Below, in pieces: positions 27,843 through 35,954 of a stretch of 64,000 nt of DNA. Positions within the stretch are counted from its first letter, which is position 1. Each line of letters opens with the position of its first letter. The stretch lies in NCBI GenBank assembly GCA_016212665.1, contig JACREZ010000013.1:1-64000 (forward strand), given 5' to 3'. The notes under the pieces were generated by a model. That model saw only the letters and a program-made list of their open reading frames with translations. It was not told where the DNA came from and did not search any database. Source of the DNA: Ignavibacteriota bacterium (GTDB lineage: Bacteria > Bacteroidota > Ignavibacteria > UBA10030 > SZUA-254). The position numbers and the translations under genes are program-made.

Positions 27843-28931
27843 TTACTTTTTGAGAAACGGAAGTTTCGTTACACGCGCATTGATGGTTTTATTCCGAATT
27901 ACTACTTCGATAGTAGAATCCGGTTGAGAAAATTCAGGCGACACATAGCCCATCCCGATTCCTTTTTCAAGAACCGGTGAAAGCGTTCCGCTCGTAACCG
28001 CTCCGATGGAAACATTCGTGGAACGAAGTTCATAACCATGACGGGGAAATGCTTTTTCATCCTCAATGATGAAGCCCACTAATTTTCTTTTCAAACCATC
28101 TTGCTGAATTGTTTGCAAGGCATCTCGTCCGATAAAGTCGCCCTTGTTCAGTTTTGTAATCCACCCCAAACCTGCTTCTAGCGGATTCGTTGTTTGGTCA
28201 ATATCATTACCGTAAAGGCAAAATCCCATTTCAAGCCGGAGTGTATCCCGCGCTCCAAGTCCTATTGGTTTGATGTTAAACTCCTTCCCCGCATCCATGA
28301 GCACACTCCAGACGTTTTCACCCAACAATTGATTGGAATCGAAATACAATTCAAAACCAAGTTCGCCGGTGTAACCGGTTCGTGAAACGAGCATCTCAAC
28401 TCCTGCAACCTTCGCATGAACGAATGTATAGTACGGCATCTCGTTCAACTTCGCATCGGTAAGTTTCTGAACTGTTGCCAAGGATTGCGGACCTTGCACT
28501 GCAAGTAATGAATACTCATCGCTTCTGTTCGTCACTTCTGCCTGAAGCGAACCAACGTTCGACTTCATCCATTCAAAATCTTTCTGCAGGTTCGATGCGT
28601 TCACAACAAGCATGTACGAATCGCCCAAGCAATAGACAAGTAAGTCATCCACGATGCCGCCATCAGGATAACACATCGCTGAGTATTGAACTTTTCCGTG
28701 AGTCAGTTTTGAAGCATCGTTCGTCGTAAGTCGTTGAACAAGTGCAAGAGCATCGGTCCCTGTAATGAAAATTTCACCCATGTGCGAAACATCAAACACG
28801 CCGACGGACGAACGTACGGCTTTATGTTCTTCAATGATGCCGGTATAATGGACAGGCATCTCAAATCCACCGAACTCAATTAACTTTGCACCAAGTTGCC
28901 GATGAATTTGGGTAAATGCGGTTTGTTTCAT
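27843..28931 (-). CDS. gcvT: Aminomethyltransferase, glycine cleavage system T protein
   Basis: About 362 residues. The T protein releases ammonia from the aminomethyl-lipoyl H protein and passes the methylene to tetrahydrofolate. Motifs are [64 protein letters not shown] and the C-terminal [19 protein letters not shown] 28931 overlaps the upstream aldolase stop by 4 bp (ATGA), indicating coupling; the TTG or other starts up to 28952 are less likely. gcvH and gcvP are not in the window. Confidence 0.95.
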   Translation of the reverse strand: MKQTAFTQIHRQLGAKLIEFGGFEMPVHYTGIIEEHKAVRSSVGVFDVSHMGEIFITGTDALALVQRLTTNDASKLTHGKVQYSAMCYPDGGIVDDLLVYCLGDSYMLVVNASNLQKDFEWMKSNVGSLQAEVTNRSDEYSLLAVQGPQSLATVQKLTDAKLNEMPYYTFVHAKVAGVEMLVSRTGYTGELGFELYFDSNQLLGENVWSVLMDAGKEFNIKPIGLGARDTLRLEMGFCLYGNDIDQTTNPLEAGLGWITKLNKGDFIGRDALQTIQQDGLKRKLVGFIIEDEKAFPRHGYELRSTNVSIGAVTSGTLSPVLEKGIGMGYVSPEFSQPDSTIEVVIRNKTINARVTKLPFLKK

Positions 28932-29575
28932 TTTGCCTGAACTTTTTTCCAATCTTCAAGGAAACGAGTCAAGCCAATATCGGTGAGAGGATGTTTGATG
29001 AGTTGCGTCCAGACACCGTACGGCATTGTGGCAATGTCTGCGCCAAGCATTGCTGACTCAACAACGTGAACAGGATTGCGGATGCTTGCAACAAGCACTT
29101 GCGTATCGAAATTGTAGTTCCGGTAAATCGTGATAATTTGGCTGATGAGTTCCATGCCTGTTTGACTGATGTCATCAAGCCGACCGATGAATGGACTGAT
29201 AATGTACGCGCCAGCTTTTGCGGCGAGTAATGCTTGCGTCGGAGAAAAGCACAACGTCACGTTGCAACGAATTCCCTCCGCGCTGAATCGCTGAACGGCA
29301 ATCAAGCCATCTTTGATAAGCGGAACTTTCACGACAACATTGTCAGAGATTTTTGCAAGTTCACGTCCTTCGATTAGCATTCCTTCGACATCCGTGGCAG
29401 TTACTTCGGCGCTTACATCGCCTTTCACAATTCCACAAATATCTTTGATAATGTCTTTGAACGGACGGTTTTCTTTTGCAACAAGACTTGGGTTCGTAGT
29501 TACTCCATCGAGTAAACCCGTGCTTGCCGCTTCACGGATTTCATTGAAGTTTGCAGTGTCAAGAAAAATTTTCAT
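28928..29575 (-). CDS. fsa: Transaldolase/fructose-6-phosphate aldolase family protein
   Basis: A 215-residue member of the short (TalC/FSA) transaldolase subfamily, a TIM barrel that forms a Schiff base on Lys83 (NVVVKVPLI). Other motifs are [53 protein letters not shown] and ASIRNPVHV. It is annotated either as transaldolase (sedoheptulose-7-P plus glyceraldehyde-3-P) or fructose-6-phosphate aldolase; sequence alone does not decide. It lies 8 bp after the RNase E/G gene and overlaps gcvT by 4 bp. Confidence 0.92.
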   Translation of the reverse strand: MKIFLDTANFNEIREAASTGLLDGVTTNPSLVAKENRPFKDIIKDICGIVKGDVSAEVTATDVEGMLIEGRELAKISDNVVVKVPLIKDGLIAVQRFSAEGIRCNVTLCFSPTQALLAAKAGAYIISPFIGRLDDISQTGMELISQIITIYRNYNFDTQVLVASIRNPVHVVESAMLGADIATMPYGVWTQLIKHPLTDIGLTRFLEDWKKVQAK

Positions 29576-29583
29576 AGTCAGTG

Positions 29584-31236
29584 TTAATTAGATTCAAATG
29601 TTTCGGTAATGTCTTTGTTTTGCTTGATTGAGAAAAAGCGATATTCTGCAACGGGCATCTTCGGGTCTTCTTCCAATTTGATGATGACACGAAATCTCAG
29701 CATAAATTCCCGCCGTTTATTCCAGAATCCCTGGTTCAAATATGCCGCAAGACTTGGATGGAGTTTGAGGATGATACGCAATTCGGGACCCTCAGATTTA
29801 AATCGTCGCAACCATCGTTCAATATGATTGACCACTGTTGCCTTCGATTGAACAAGACCAGCGCCGCCGCAAACGGGGCACGGCTCACTGAAACTGTGCA
29901 GAACACTCTGACGGATTCTTTGTCTTGTTATTTGAACGATACCAAATTCAGTCATCGGGAGAACCGTTACTTTTGCGCGGTCTCTACGGAATTCCTTCCT
30001 CAACTCATCATATACTTTCTTTTTGCTTGAATCATCTTCGAGGTCAATAAAATCAACAACGATGATTCCACCTATGTCGCGCAGTCGAAGTTGACGACAC
30101 AATTCACGCGATGCTTCAAGATTTGTTCGAAGCGAGTTTTGTTCCTGTTCCCGTTTCGCCGCGTAGCGTCCGCTGTTGACATCAACAACAACCATCGCTT
30201 CGGTTTGTTCGATGATAATGTAGCCGCCACTCTTCAGCCAGACTTTTCTACCGAACGAGGTGGCAATTTCTTTTTCAACACCATACGCATCAAAGATTGG
30301 TTCGCGGTCTTTGTACAGTTCGACTTTATCAATCAGATGTGCCGAGTTTTGGTCTAAGTACGTGCGGATTTCTTTGTGAAGTCTCTTTGAGTCAGTTACA
30401 ACGCGCTCAACATTGTCCGTAAACAAATCGCGAATCACATGCGATGTTGTGGACATATCTTTGTACAACAATGTTGGCGGTTGCTCTGCTTTTACTTTCT
30501 TTTCAACTTCACGCCACGTTTCAATCAGTTTCTCAAGGTCTTGCTTAATGGCTGATTCTTCACGATCGGTTGCAACCGTTCGAATAATCACGCCGAAACC
30601 ATTGGGTAAGATGCTTCTGACAATTCTTCGTAATCTTCGCTTTTCACGGAAATTGGGAATCTTTTTAGAAACTCCAATCCGTCCGTTGAACGGCATCAAA
30701 ACAATAAAGCGTCCGGGGAGAGAAATTTCCGAAGTGACACGAACACCTTTTCGCCCAACAGGTTCTTTCGTCACCTGAACGATGATGTCCTGTCCGGCAG
30801 TTAAATTTGGATTCGTTCGTTTGTTTTCCGGCGGACGACCATATCGTTGTCTTGGTCTGGAATCTTGACGACTTTTTGTTACGGGAGTTGCAGGAACTTC
30901 TTCGAGGGAGTTAGCGCCGGGGATTTCATCGTCTTCATCGGAATCATCATCATCGTCATCATCAATATCAGCATCGTCTTCACCAACCAATGCAGAATAT
31001 TCATTGAATGATTCGCCGATGTCTGAAAAATGAAGGAAGGCGTCTTGCTTATGTCCGATATCAATAAATGCCGCCCGGATACCCGGCATAACCCGGGCAA
31101 TTTTACCGAAAAAGATATCGCCTACAAGGCGTTCTTTCTCCGGTGTTTCAACGTACAGTTCCGCAAGTCGTTTATCTTCTGTAATTGCAATGCGTATTTC
31201 ATTCGCTGTTTCGTTGATGATGATTTCTTTTTTCAT
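29584..31236 (-). CDS. rng: Ribonuclease E/G family protein with acidic insert in the S1 domain
   Basis: A 550-residue endoribonuclease for rRNA/mRNA processing. The N-terminal S1 domain (~35-190: [23 protein letters not shown]) is split by an insert at ~85-150 rich in Asp ([14 protein letters not shown]) followed by basic RQRYGRPP. The DNase I-like catalytic region carries the two metal-binding Asp motifs ([19 protein letters not shown]). The Zn-link CPVCGG lies near 460. Length and lack of a degradosome scaffold fit RNase G. It is the first gene of a run that continues through fsa, gcvT, comB, ftsK and lolA. The upstream spacer has a small hairpin. Confidence 0.94.
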   Translation of the reverse strand: MKKEIIINETANEIRIAITEDKRLAELYVETPEKERLVGDIFFGKIARVMPGIRAAFIDIGHKQDAFLHFSDIGESFNEYSALVGEDDADIDDDDDDDSDEDDEIPGANSLEEVPATPVTKSRQDSRPRQRYGRPPENKRTNPNLTAGQDIIVQVTKEPVGRKGVRVTSEISLPGRFIVLMPFNGRIGVSKKIPNFREKRRLRRIVRSILPNGFGVIIRTVATDREESAIKQDLEKLIETWREVEKKVKAEQPPTLLYKDMSTTSHVIRDLFTDNVERVVTDSKRLHKEIRTYLDQNSAHLIDKVELYKDREPIFDAYGVEKEIATSFGRKVWLKSGGYIIIEQTEAMVVVDVNSGRYAAKREQEQNSLRTNLEASRELCRQLRLRDIGGIIVVDFIDLEDDSSKKKVYDELRKEFRRDRAKVTVLPMTEFGIVQITRQRIRQSVLHSFSEPCPVCGGAGLVQSKATVVNHIERWLRRFKSEGPELRIILKLHPSLAAYLNQGFWNKRREFMLRFRVIIKLEEDPKMPVAEYRFFSIKQNKDITETFESN

Positions 31237-31647
31237 GTAGAGTACCTCGTTCCTTTCGATAGCTGTCGTTCGGACAGCCGCTCCAAAAATAATCCCGCTG
31301 TAAGAATTGTCGCCGGTAAGAATGTGTGCAACGTAGCAGCCGGACCTTTGCCGGAGCGAAGTAACGGAACGAAGTGGGCAATTGTTCCCTGATGAAATCG
31401 GGGGAAAACACTCGTTGAAGAAAGATACCCAGTATCGTTAACCAGAAACTTGTTGCGTTATCAAATGCCATGTTAAATTTGTACAGCAAACTGAGTTAAA
31501 TAGTTTATTAAATGTCGGGTCTAAATTAACTATTTTTTTCAAGTATTGCAAGGGATTCTTCTGACTTTCATCAATTTTCATTGAAGGAATTGGCACCCTT
31601 GTATTATTTTTCCAAAATGATTATTTTTGTCCCATCGAAAATGAGCG
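31237..31647. other. Intergenic region between divergent rng and smpB
   Basis: A 411-bp region likely holding two divergent promoters. A perfect 6-bp hairpin, GCTGTC-GTTCG-GACAGC, occurs at 31262-31278, close to the rng start, in what would be its 5' leader. No convincing gene: the short ORFs here have no start signal or recognisable sequence. No further repeat is seen. Confidence 0.5.
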
Positions 31648-32115
31648 ATGAGCAAACCACCACAGACCGACGAACGAAAAGTCGTCGTTACCAATCGCAA
31701 AGCCCAGCATGATTATTTCATCGAAGAAACGTTTGAAGCAGGCATTGCGCTGAAAGGAACCGAAGTCAAGTCGTTGCGGCTGAATCAGGCAAATTTGCAG
31801 GATAGTTACGCGGCAATTCGTGACGGCTCGGTCTGGTTGGTCGGAATGCACATCAACCAATTTGAAAAAGGAAACATCAACAATCACGACCCGAAACGGG
31901 AACGGAGATTACTCCTTCACAAACGGGAAATCAGACGCCTGAAAGCGCGTGTCGTTGATAAGGGACTTACCCTTGTCCCAATTTCTGTCTATTTTGTCAA
32001 GAACATTGCAAAGATTGAACTTGCAGTTGCCCGCGGGAAGAAGTCGTATGACAAACGTGAGACAATTGCCAAGCGAGATGCCGAGCGGGAAATCCGCAGA
32101 CGCAATACTGAATAA
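31648..32115 (+). CDS. smpB: SsrA-binding protein
   Basis: A 155-residue SmpB, which binds tmRNA and brings it to stalled ribosomes. Motifs are VVTNRKAQHDYFIEETFEAG, GIALKGTEVKSLR, NLQDSYAAIRDGSVWLVGMH, KRERRLLLHKREIRRL and the basic C-terminal tail KKSYDKRETIAKRDAERE. Length is normal. The ATG at 31648 is used; another ATG eight bases upstream is out of frame. ssrA is not in the window. Confidence 0.97.
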   Translation: MSKPPQTDERKVVVTNRKAQHDYFIEETFEAGIALKGTEVKSLRLNQANLQDSYAAIRDGSVWLVGMHINQFEKGNINNHDPKRERRLLLHKREIRRLKARVVDKGLTLVPISVYFVKNIAKIELAVARGKKSYDKRETIAKRDAEREIRRRNTE

Positions 32116-32118
32116 ATA

Positions 32119-32228
32119 CTAAATCCGAATATCTAAATCCTAAACAAATTCTAATATCAAAACTTCAAACTAATTTGTGAATTTTCGACATTAGAATTTG
32201 TTTAGAAATTCGTTTTTAGAATTTAGGA
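32119..32228. repeat. AT-rich heptamer array with 16-bp inverted-repeat arms
   Basis: CTAAATC, CGAATAT, CTAAATC, CTAAACA, AATTCTA, ATATCAA... run in 7-bp steps. GACATTA, GAATTTG, TTTAGAA, ATTCGTT, TTTAGAA, TTTAGGA follow on the other side. CTAAACAAATTCTAAT (32140-32155) and its exact reverse complement (32190-32205) could form a 16-bp stem. Same family as 22797-22918. Confidence 0.75.
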
Positions 32229-32310
32229 TTTCTGTTTCAAGTTTTATTTAGCAAAACAATACAATAAATTATGTCACAAATATCATTACTTAATTTCAAG
32301 GATTACTAAG

Positions 32311-32856
32311 TTGTACGTACCAACTCGTCTCTTCTTTACCAAAGGCGTGGGTCGCCATAAAGATTACCTCCAATCATTTGAGTTAGCATTGCGCGATGCA
32401 AAAATCGAAAAATGCAATCTCGTCACTGTCTCCAGTATTTATCCCCCCGGATGCAAACGCATTCCCACCGATGAAGGATTAAAAGCCCTTCAACCCGGAC
32501 AAATTACGTTTGCAGTCATTGCCCGCAACGCAACGAACGAACCGAATCGTCTTATTGCATCTTCAATCGGTGTTGCAGTCCCCGCAGATAGCACGCAGTA
32601 CGGTTATCTGTCCGAGCATCATCCCTTCGGTGAAACCGATGAAAAAGCGGGCGAGTACGCGGAAGACCTTGCGGCTACAATGTTGGCAACTACATTAGGA
32701 GTCGAGTTTAATCCCGACACAGCATGGGATGAACGAGAGAAACAGTACAAGATGAGCGGAAAGATTGTGCGGACGTTTAACATCACGCAATCTGCGGAAG
32801 GCGATAAGAACGGGTTGTGGACGACAGTGCTTGCTTCGGCGATATTGTTGCCGTAG
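32311..32856 (+). CDS. pdaD: Pyruvoyl-dependent arginine decarboxylase
   Basis: A 181-residue proenzyme converting arginine to agmatine for polyamine synthesis. Family motifs are [52 protein letters not shown] and the C-terminal [22 protein letters not shown]. Self-cleavage is expected between Ser41 and Ser42 (TVSSI), with Ser42 becoming the pyruvoyl group. The start codon is TTG at 32311, preceded by AAGGA; an ATG is absent. Such enzymes are common in archaea, Chlorobi and Bacteroidota. It is monocistronic; agmatine-processing genes are not nearby. Confidence 0.93.
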   Translation: MYVPTRLFFTKGVGRHKDYLQSFELALRDAKIEKCNLVTVSSIYPPGCKRIPTDEGLKALQPGQITFAVIARNATNEPNRLIASSIGVAVPADSTQYGYLSEHHPFGETDEKAGEYAEDLAATMLATTLGVEFNPDTAWDEREKQYKMSGKIVRTFNITQSAEGDKNGLWTTVLASAILLP

Positions 32857-32881
32857 GTCTCAGTAATCCTGTTATAGAAAA

Positions 32882-33157
32882 TTAAGTAGCTCCTACAAGT
32901 TGTTGATTCATTTCTTCCTCTTGTAGGAGTTTACTTTCTGCATATAATGTATCTGGGCATAAGTCCTGACCATTCATCCATTGTACACTTCCTAAAAACG
33001 GCTTGACTGTGTAAAATAAGTTTTTATCTTTCAGTTCTTTAAATATTCCGATTGATAAATACGGTTTCATATCAAATAATTTACTCTCTCCATTTTCAAA
33101 TTTAAGCACAAGAGTAAAATCGTTATTCGGCTTTACAGATTTAACACGCGGATTCAT
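32882..33157 (-). CDS. DUF2442 domain-containing protein
   Basis: A 91-residue small protein with the DUF2442 pattern: VKSVKPNNDFTLVLKFENGE, FDMKPYL, F-ELKD, VKPFLGSVQWMNGQDLCPDTLY. It is preceded, 9 bp upstream, by a DUF4160 protein. The two families are often adjacent in bacterial genomes and have been suspected to form toxin-antitoxin-like pairs; function is unproven. A 10-bp inverted repeat (32890-32929) lies inside the 3' end of the gene. Confidence 0.88.
   Translation of the reverse strand: MNPRVKSVKPNNDFTLVLKFENGESKLFDMKPYLSIGIFKELKDKNLFYTVKPFLGSVQWMNGQDLCPDTLYAESKLLQEEEMNQQLVGAT
32890..32929. terminator. Inverted repeat at the convergent 3' ends of pdaD and DUF2442
   Basis: CTCCTACAAG (32890-32899) pairs with CTTGTAGGAG (32920-32929). 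It overlaps the end of the DUF2442 gene and lies just past pdaD. A terminator or attenuating structure is plausible, but no U-tract follows closely. Confidence 0.4.
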
Positions 33158-33166
33158 ATTTCCCTT

Positions 33167-33436
33167 CTACTTTAATGGTTCAATCTTAAAAACATTTTCC
33201 CCTTTCGAAGCAAGTTCCCAATCTGCCATGAGGTCTTCCTTATGAATTTCTATCCATGCTTGAATCAGTTTCATTTTATTTGATTTAAGATCACCTTCAA
33301 GCAATTCTCCGTTCGGAATAGCAAAAACCGCTTCTTCTTCTTGATACCGTACATGAATGTGTGGAACATTATGTCGTTTGTTATCCAAATAGTACATCGA
33401 GATAATCAAACCATAAAACATTGAAATAACTGCCAT
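33167..33436 (-). CDS. DUF4160 domain-containing protein
   Basis: About 89 residues from ATG 33436 (MAVISMFYGLIISMYYLD). It shows the DUF4160 hallmark NVPHIHVRYQEEEAVFAIPN GE and LIQAWIEIHKEDLMADWELA. An upstream in-frame ATG at 33481 would overlap the RpiB-like gene, so it was not used. Paired with DUF2442 downstream. Possibly a toxin-antitoxin-like module; inference only. Confidence 0.88.
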   Translation of the reverse strand: MAVISMFYGLIISMYYLDNKRHNVPHIHVRYQEEEAVFAIPNGELLEGDLKSNKMKLIQAWIEIHKEDLMADWELASKGENVFKIEPLK

Positions 33437-33458
33437 AACTTGCCCGCTGGATTGCTTC

Positions 33459-34115
33459 TTACTTCCCAAACCTCTTCTCAATTTCCATAATCATCTCCAC
33501 ACGCTTCACATGTCTGCCACCGCCGAACCATGTTTCGAGCCATGCTTTAACAATTGCTTTTGCTAACTCGCTTCCGAGAACGCGGCCGCCGAGCGTGAGA
33601 ACATTTGCATCATTATGTTCACGACTGCTTCGTGCAGTGAATTCGTTATGACAACATGCTGCACGAATTTTCGGAACTTTGTTTGCCACCATCGCCGATG
33701 CGGCACCGACTGCATCTATCATAATTCCCTTTGATGCTTCGCCAAGCGAGACCATTCGAGCAACTGCATACGCAAAAGATGGATAATCGCACGCTTCTTC
33801 CGAATACGTGCCGACATCAACAACTTTATATCCCAAACTTTCGATGAACGGCTTCAATTGTTCTTTTAGTTGAAATCCGCCGTGGTCGCTTCCGATGGCG
33901 ACGGTTTCTCCTTTTCCGTCCGTCTTTGGTTGTGGCATCGCGGGGGTTGATGGCTTTGCTGATTCCTTCGCTTGCTCGGTTAATTTCACACCGAGAAGTC
34001 TTGCCCGCTCTTTTGCCGCCATCGTTACGAGCGTTCCTTTTTCATACGTGATGTTTTTCTCACCGCGTTGCGATGCTTCGAAAACTGTCTGTTCGCTGAT
34101 TAACTTTTTTGCCAT
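33459..34115 (-). CDS. RpiB/LacA-like sugar-phosphate isomerase with EutQ-like N-terminal domain; catalytic Cys missing
   Basis: 218 residues in two parts. Residues ~70-218 are an RpiB/LacAB fold: VAIGSDHGGFQLKEQL, GYKVVDVGTYSEEACDYPSF A, CHNEFTARSSREHNDANVLT LGGR and the phosphate-binding RHVKRV. The active-site loop normally reading CGTG is DAVG here (residues 134-137), so the RpiB base Cys65 is absent; LacA, the partner subunit of galactose-6-phosphate isomerase, has a similar DAYG. Residues 1-50 (LISEQTVFEASQRGEKNI, VTMAAKERARLLGV) resemble the start of EutQ and other microcompartment-linked proteins, followed by a Pro/Lys linker. An altered reaction, a heteromer with a true RpiB, or a structural role are possible. 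Confidence 0.82.
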   Translation of the reverse strand: MAKKLISEQTVFEASQRGEKNITYEKGTLVTMAAKERARLLGVKLTEQAKESAKPSTPAMPQPKTDGKGETVAIGSDHGGFQLKEQLKPFIESLGYKVVDVGTYSEEACDYPSFAYAVARMVSLGEASKGIMIDAVGAASAMVANKVPKIRAACCHNEFTARSSREHNDANVLTLGGRVLGSELAKAIVKAWLETWFGGGRHVKRVEMIMEIEKRFGK

Positions 34116-34118
34116 AAT

Positions 34119-34543
34119 TTATTTTTCAGGAGTTACGGGACCAAGTTCGATTACTTCAAGTCGCACACGAGCGGTTCCTGGACCAATCATGTCAATCTCT
34201 TTAGCAGCAGAAACCGAGAGGTCAATAATCCTGTCGCCGACAAACGGACCTCGGTCGTTGATGCGGACTTCTGTTGTTTTCATGTTTGTAAGATTTGTTA
34301 CTTTTACTCGTGTATTGAACGGCAATGTCTGATGTGCCGCAGTCATTTTATACATGTCATATATTTCACCGTTCGATGTTTGTTGTCCGTGATACGGCTC
34401 TGCATAATACGAAGCAATTCCTTCTTCTACCAATTGATAATTTCCATCGCCGACATATCGCGAGGTAAAACGCGGCGATGAGGTACAGCCAATCAAGAGA
34501 AGGCATGCAAATATAAAATAAAAACAAACAATCTTGTTTTCAT
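34119..34543 (-). CDS. rlpA: RlpA-like double-psi beta-barrel lipoprotein, signal peptide out of frame
   Basis: An RlpA-family septal-ring/lytic-transglycosylase-like lipoprotein: [59 protein letters not shown]. The DPBB catalytic Asp (NDRGPF) and His-loop are present. The lipobox LLLIGC is in the main frame, but the upstream codons there have no good start. The ATG at 34543 opens another frame (MKTRLFVFI) that ends at 34493. One extra T in the T5 run at 34520-34524 would join them into [20 protein letters not shown], a textbook lipoprotein signal. The ORF extension to 34646 runs through a repeat element and is unlikely to be translated. It precedes the RpiB-like gene by 3 bp. Confidence 0.85.
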
Positions 34544-34710
34544 TGTGAGCGTAGCGAAGCAATCTCGCACTCGAATGATGCACTGAGAGTGGGATTGCTT
34601 CACCCCGCTGAAGCGGGATTCGCAATGACTCGAAATTCATTGTCATTGCGAATCCCGTTCATCATTTATCAGAACGGGATGAAGCAATCTCGCTCCCGAA
34701 CAAAGAAGAA
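34544..34710. repeat. Palindromic intergenic element (GATTGCTTC...GCAATGAC type)
   Basis: The first half contains GATTGCTTCACCCCGC...CGGGATTCGCAATGAC. The second half carries GTCATTGCGAATCCCGTTC and GAACGGGATGAAGCAATCTC in inverse order, making a large imperfect palindrome. AGCGAAGCAATCTCGC also recurs as AAGCAATCTCGC. It has the look of the REP/MITE-like sequences common in environmental genomes and supplies the false N-terminal extension of the rlpA frame. Confidence 0.65.
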
Positions 34711-34770
34711 AATAAGAGATCGCTTTAACTGATAAATAGGATTTGCGAAGACTGTGTCGTTTCGTTTGCA

Positions 34771-35859
34771 TCAAAGATAGTCGTTGAGTTGTTTCCGTCG
34801 CAGGTAATCCACAACTTCTTTCACGTCTTGTGAGTGGTCTTTCTTACACACAAGGACAGAATCATCTGTTACAATCACAATCAAATTATCAACATCAACA
34901 GAAGCGACGAATTTATTTCCGGCATGAACATACGTATTCTTTGAATTATGGAAAAATACTTTGCCACTGCTTGAATTTCCATGCTCATCCTTCGACGCAA
35001 GTCGCATCACTTCGTCCCACGAACCGACATCGCTCCATCCGAAATTTCCTTTAATAACATAGACGCTCTTCGCCTTCTCCATGACACCATAGTCAATGGA
35101 AATTCCGCGGATTGTCCGGTACGCAGTATCAAACACCTGCTCGAACTTGTCGCTTCCGAATGCCTTGTCAATCTTGAGCAACTCCTCATTCATTTCAGGA
35201 AGAAGCAATTGAATTTCTCTTAGGATTGCGTCCACGCGCCAGATGAACATACCGCTGTTCCAAAGAAAATCGCCGCTTTCCAAAAAGCGATACGCAGTCG
35301 GAAGATTTGGCTTTTCGGCAAACGTACGCACCCGGTAAACACCTTTTTCAAAATACGGATTATCCTTATCCTCGTCATCTCGAACCTGAATATAGCCGTA
35401 ACCTGTTTCCGGTCTTGTCGGTTGAATGCCGACGGTGATGAGACTTCCCGATTCTTCAGCGACCCAGATTGCCAGTCGAAGTACACGCCGAAATTCTTCT
35501 TCGTCTTGCATGATGTGGTCGGCGGGAAGCACGACCATTACCGCTTCCGGGTCGAAGCGACGGATGTACATTGCGGCAAGTCCGATGCACGGCGCAGTGT
35601 TTCGTCCGACCGGTTCTAGCAGAATATTTTCAAGCGGAATTTCCGGCAGTTGCCGCACAAGCGCTTGCTTCTGCGTTTTATTAGTGACGATGACAATTTT
35701 GCGCGGGTCAATCAAATCACGAAGACGACCAACCGTATTTTGTATCATCGTTCCTTTACCAACAATTTCCAGCAATTGCTTGGGAGTTTTTTCGCGGCTT
35801 CGGGGCCAAAACCTCGTGCCGACTCCCCCTGCCATGATTACTGCATAAACATTAGGCAT
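34771..35859 (-). CDS. manC: Mannose-1-phosphate guanylyltransferase
   Basis: A 362-residue nucleotidyltransferase making GDP-mannose for surface glycans. The signature is IMAGGVGTRFWPRSREKTPK QLL near the N-terminus, with LPADHIMQDEEEF, FAEKPNLPTAYRFLESGDFLWNSGMF motifs split over ~165-190, and DYGVMEKAKSVYVIKGNFGW SDVGSW near 265. It lacks the C-terminal isomerase half of bifunctional ManC/AlgA, so it is the short form. It may supply the GT39 enzymes at 40872-45154; that link is inference. Confidence 0.95.
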   Translation of the reverse strand: MPNVYAVIMAGGVGTRFWPRSREKTPKQLLEIVGKGTMIQNTVGRLRDLIDPRKIVIVTNKTQKQALVRQLPEIPLENILLEPVGRNTAPCIGLAAMYIRRFDPEAVMVVLPADHIMQDEEEFRRVLRLAIWVAEESGSLITVGIQPTRPETGYGYIQVRDDEDKDNPYFEKGVYRVRTFAEKPNLPTAYRFLESGDFLWNSGMFIWRVDAILREIQLLLPEMNEELLKIDKAFGSDKFEQVFDTAYRTIRGISIDYGVMEKAKSVYVIKGNFGWSDVGSWDEVMRLASKDEHGNSSSGKVFFHNSKNTYVHAGNKFVASVDVDNLIVIVTDDSVLVCKKDHSQDVKEVVDYLRRKQLNDYL

Positions 35860-35887
35860 ACATTTCCTTAGTTACAATCTTCATTTA

Positions 35888-35943
35888 CGTGTTTAGAGTT
35901 TCGTGTTTTGAGTTTTAGTTTGATGTTTCATGTTTTGGGCTTT
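35888..35943. repeat. Heptanucleotide tandem repeat, 8 copies
   Basis: CGTGTTT, AGAGTTT, CGTGTTT, TGAGTTT, TAGTTTG, ATGTTTC, ATGTTTT and GGGCTTT follow in 7-bp phase in the spacer between alr and manC. Confidence 0.7.
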
Positions 35944-35954
35944 GAGTTGTATCA

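Noticed and set aside
28931-29000. Glycine riboswitch in front of gcvT
   Set aside because: gcvT is coupled to the upstream aldolase gene by a 4-bp overlap, so there is no leader in which a riboswitch could sit.
31199-31489. Minus-strand ORF of 96 residues upstream of rng
   Set aside because: It overlaps the rng start in another frame, has no recognisable sequence and no ribosome-binding site.
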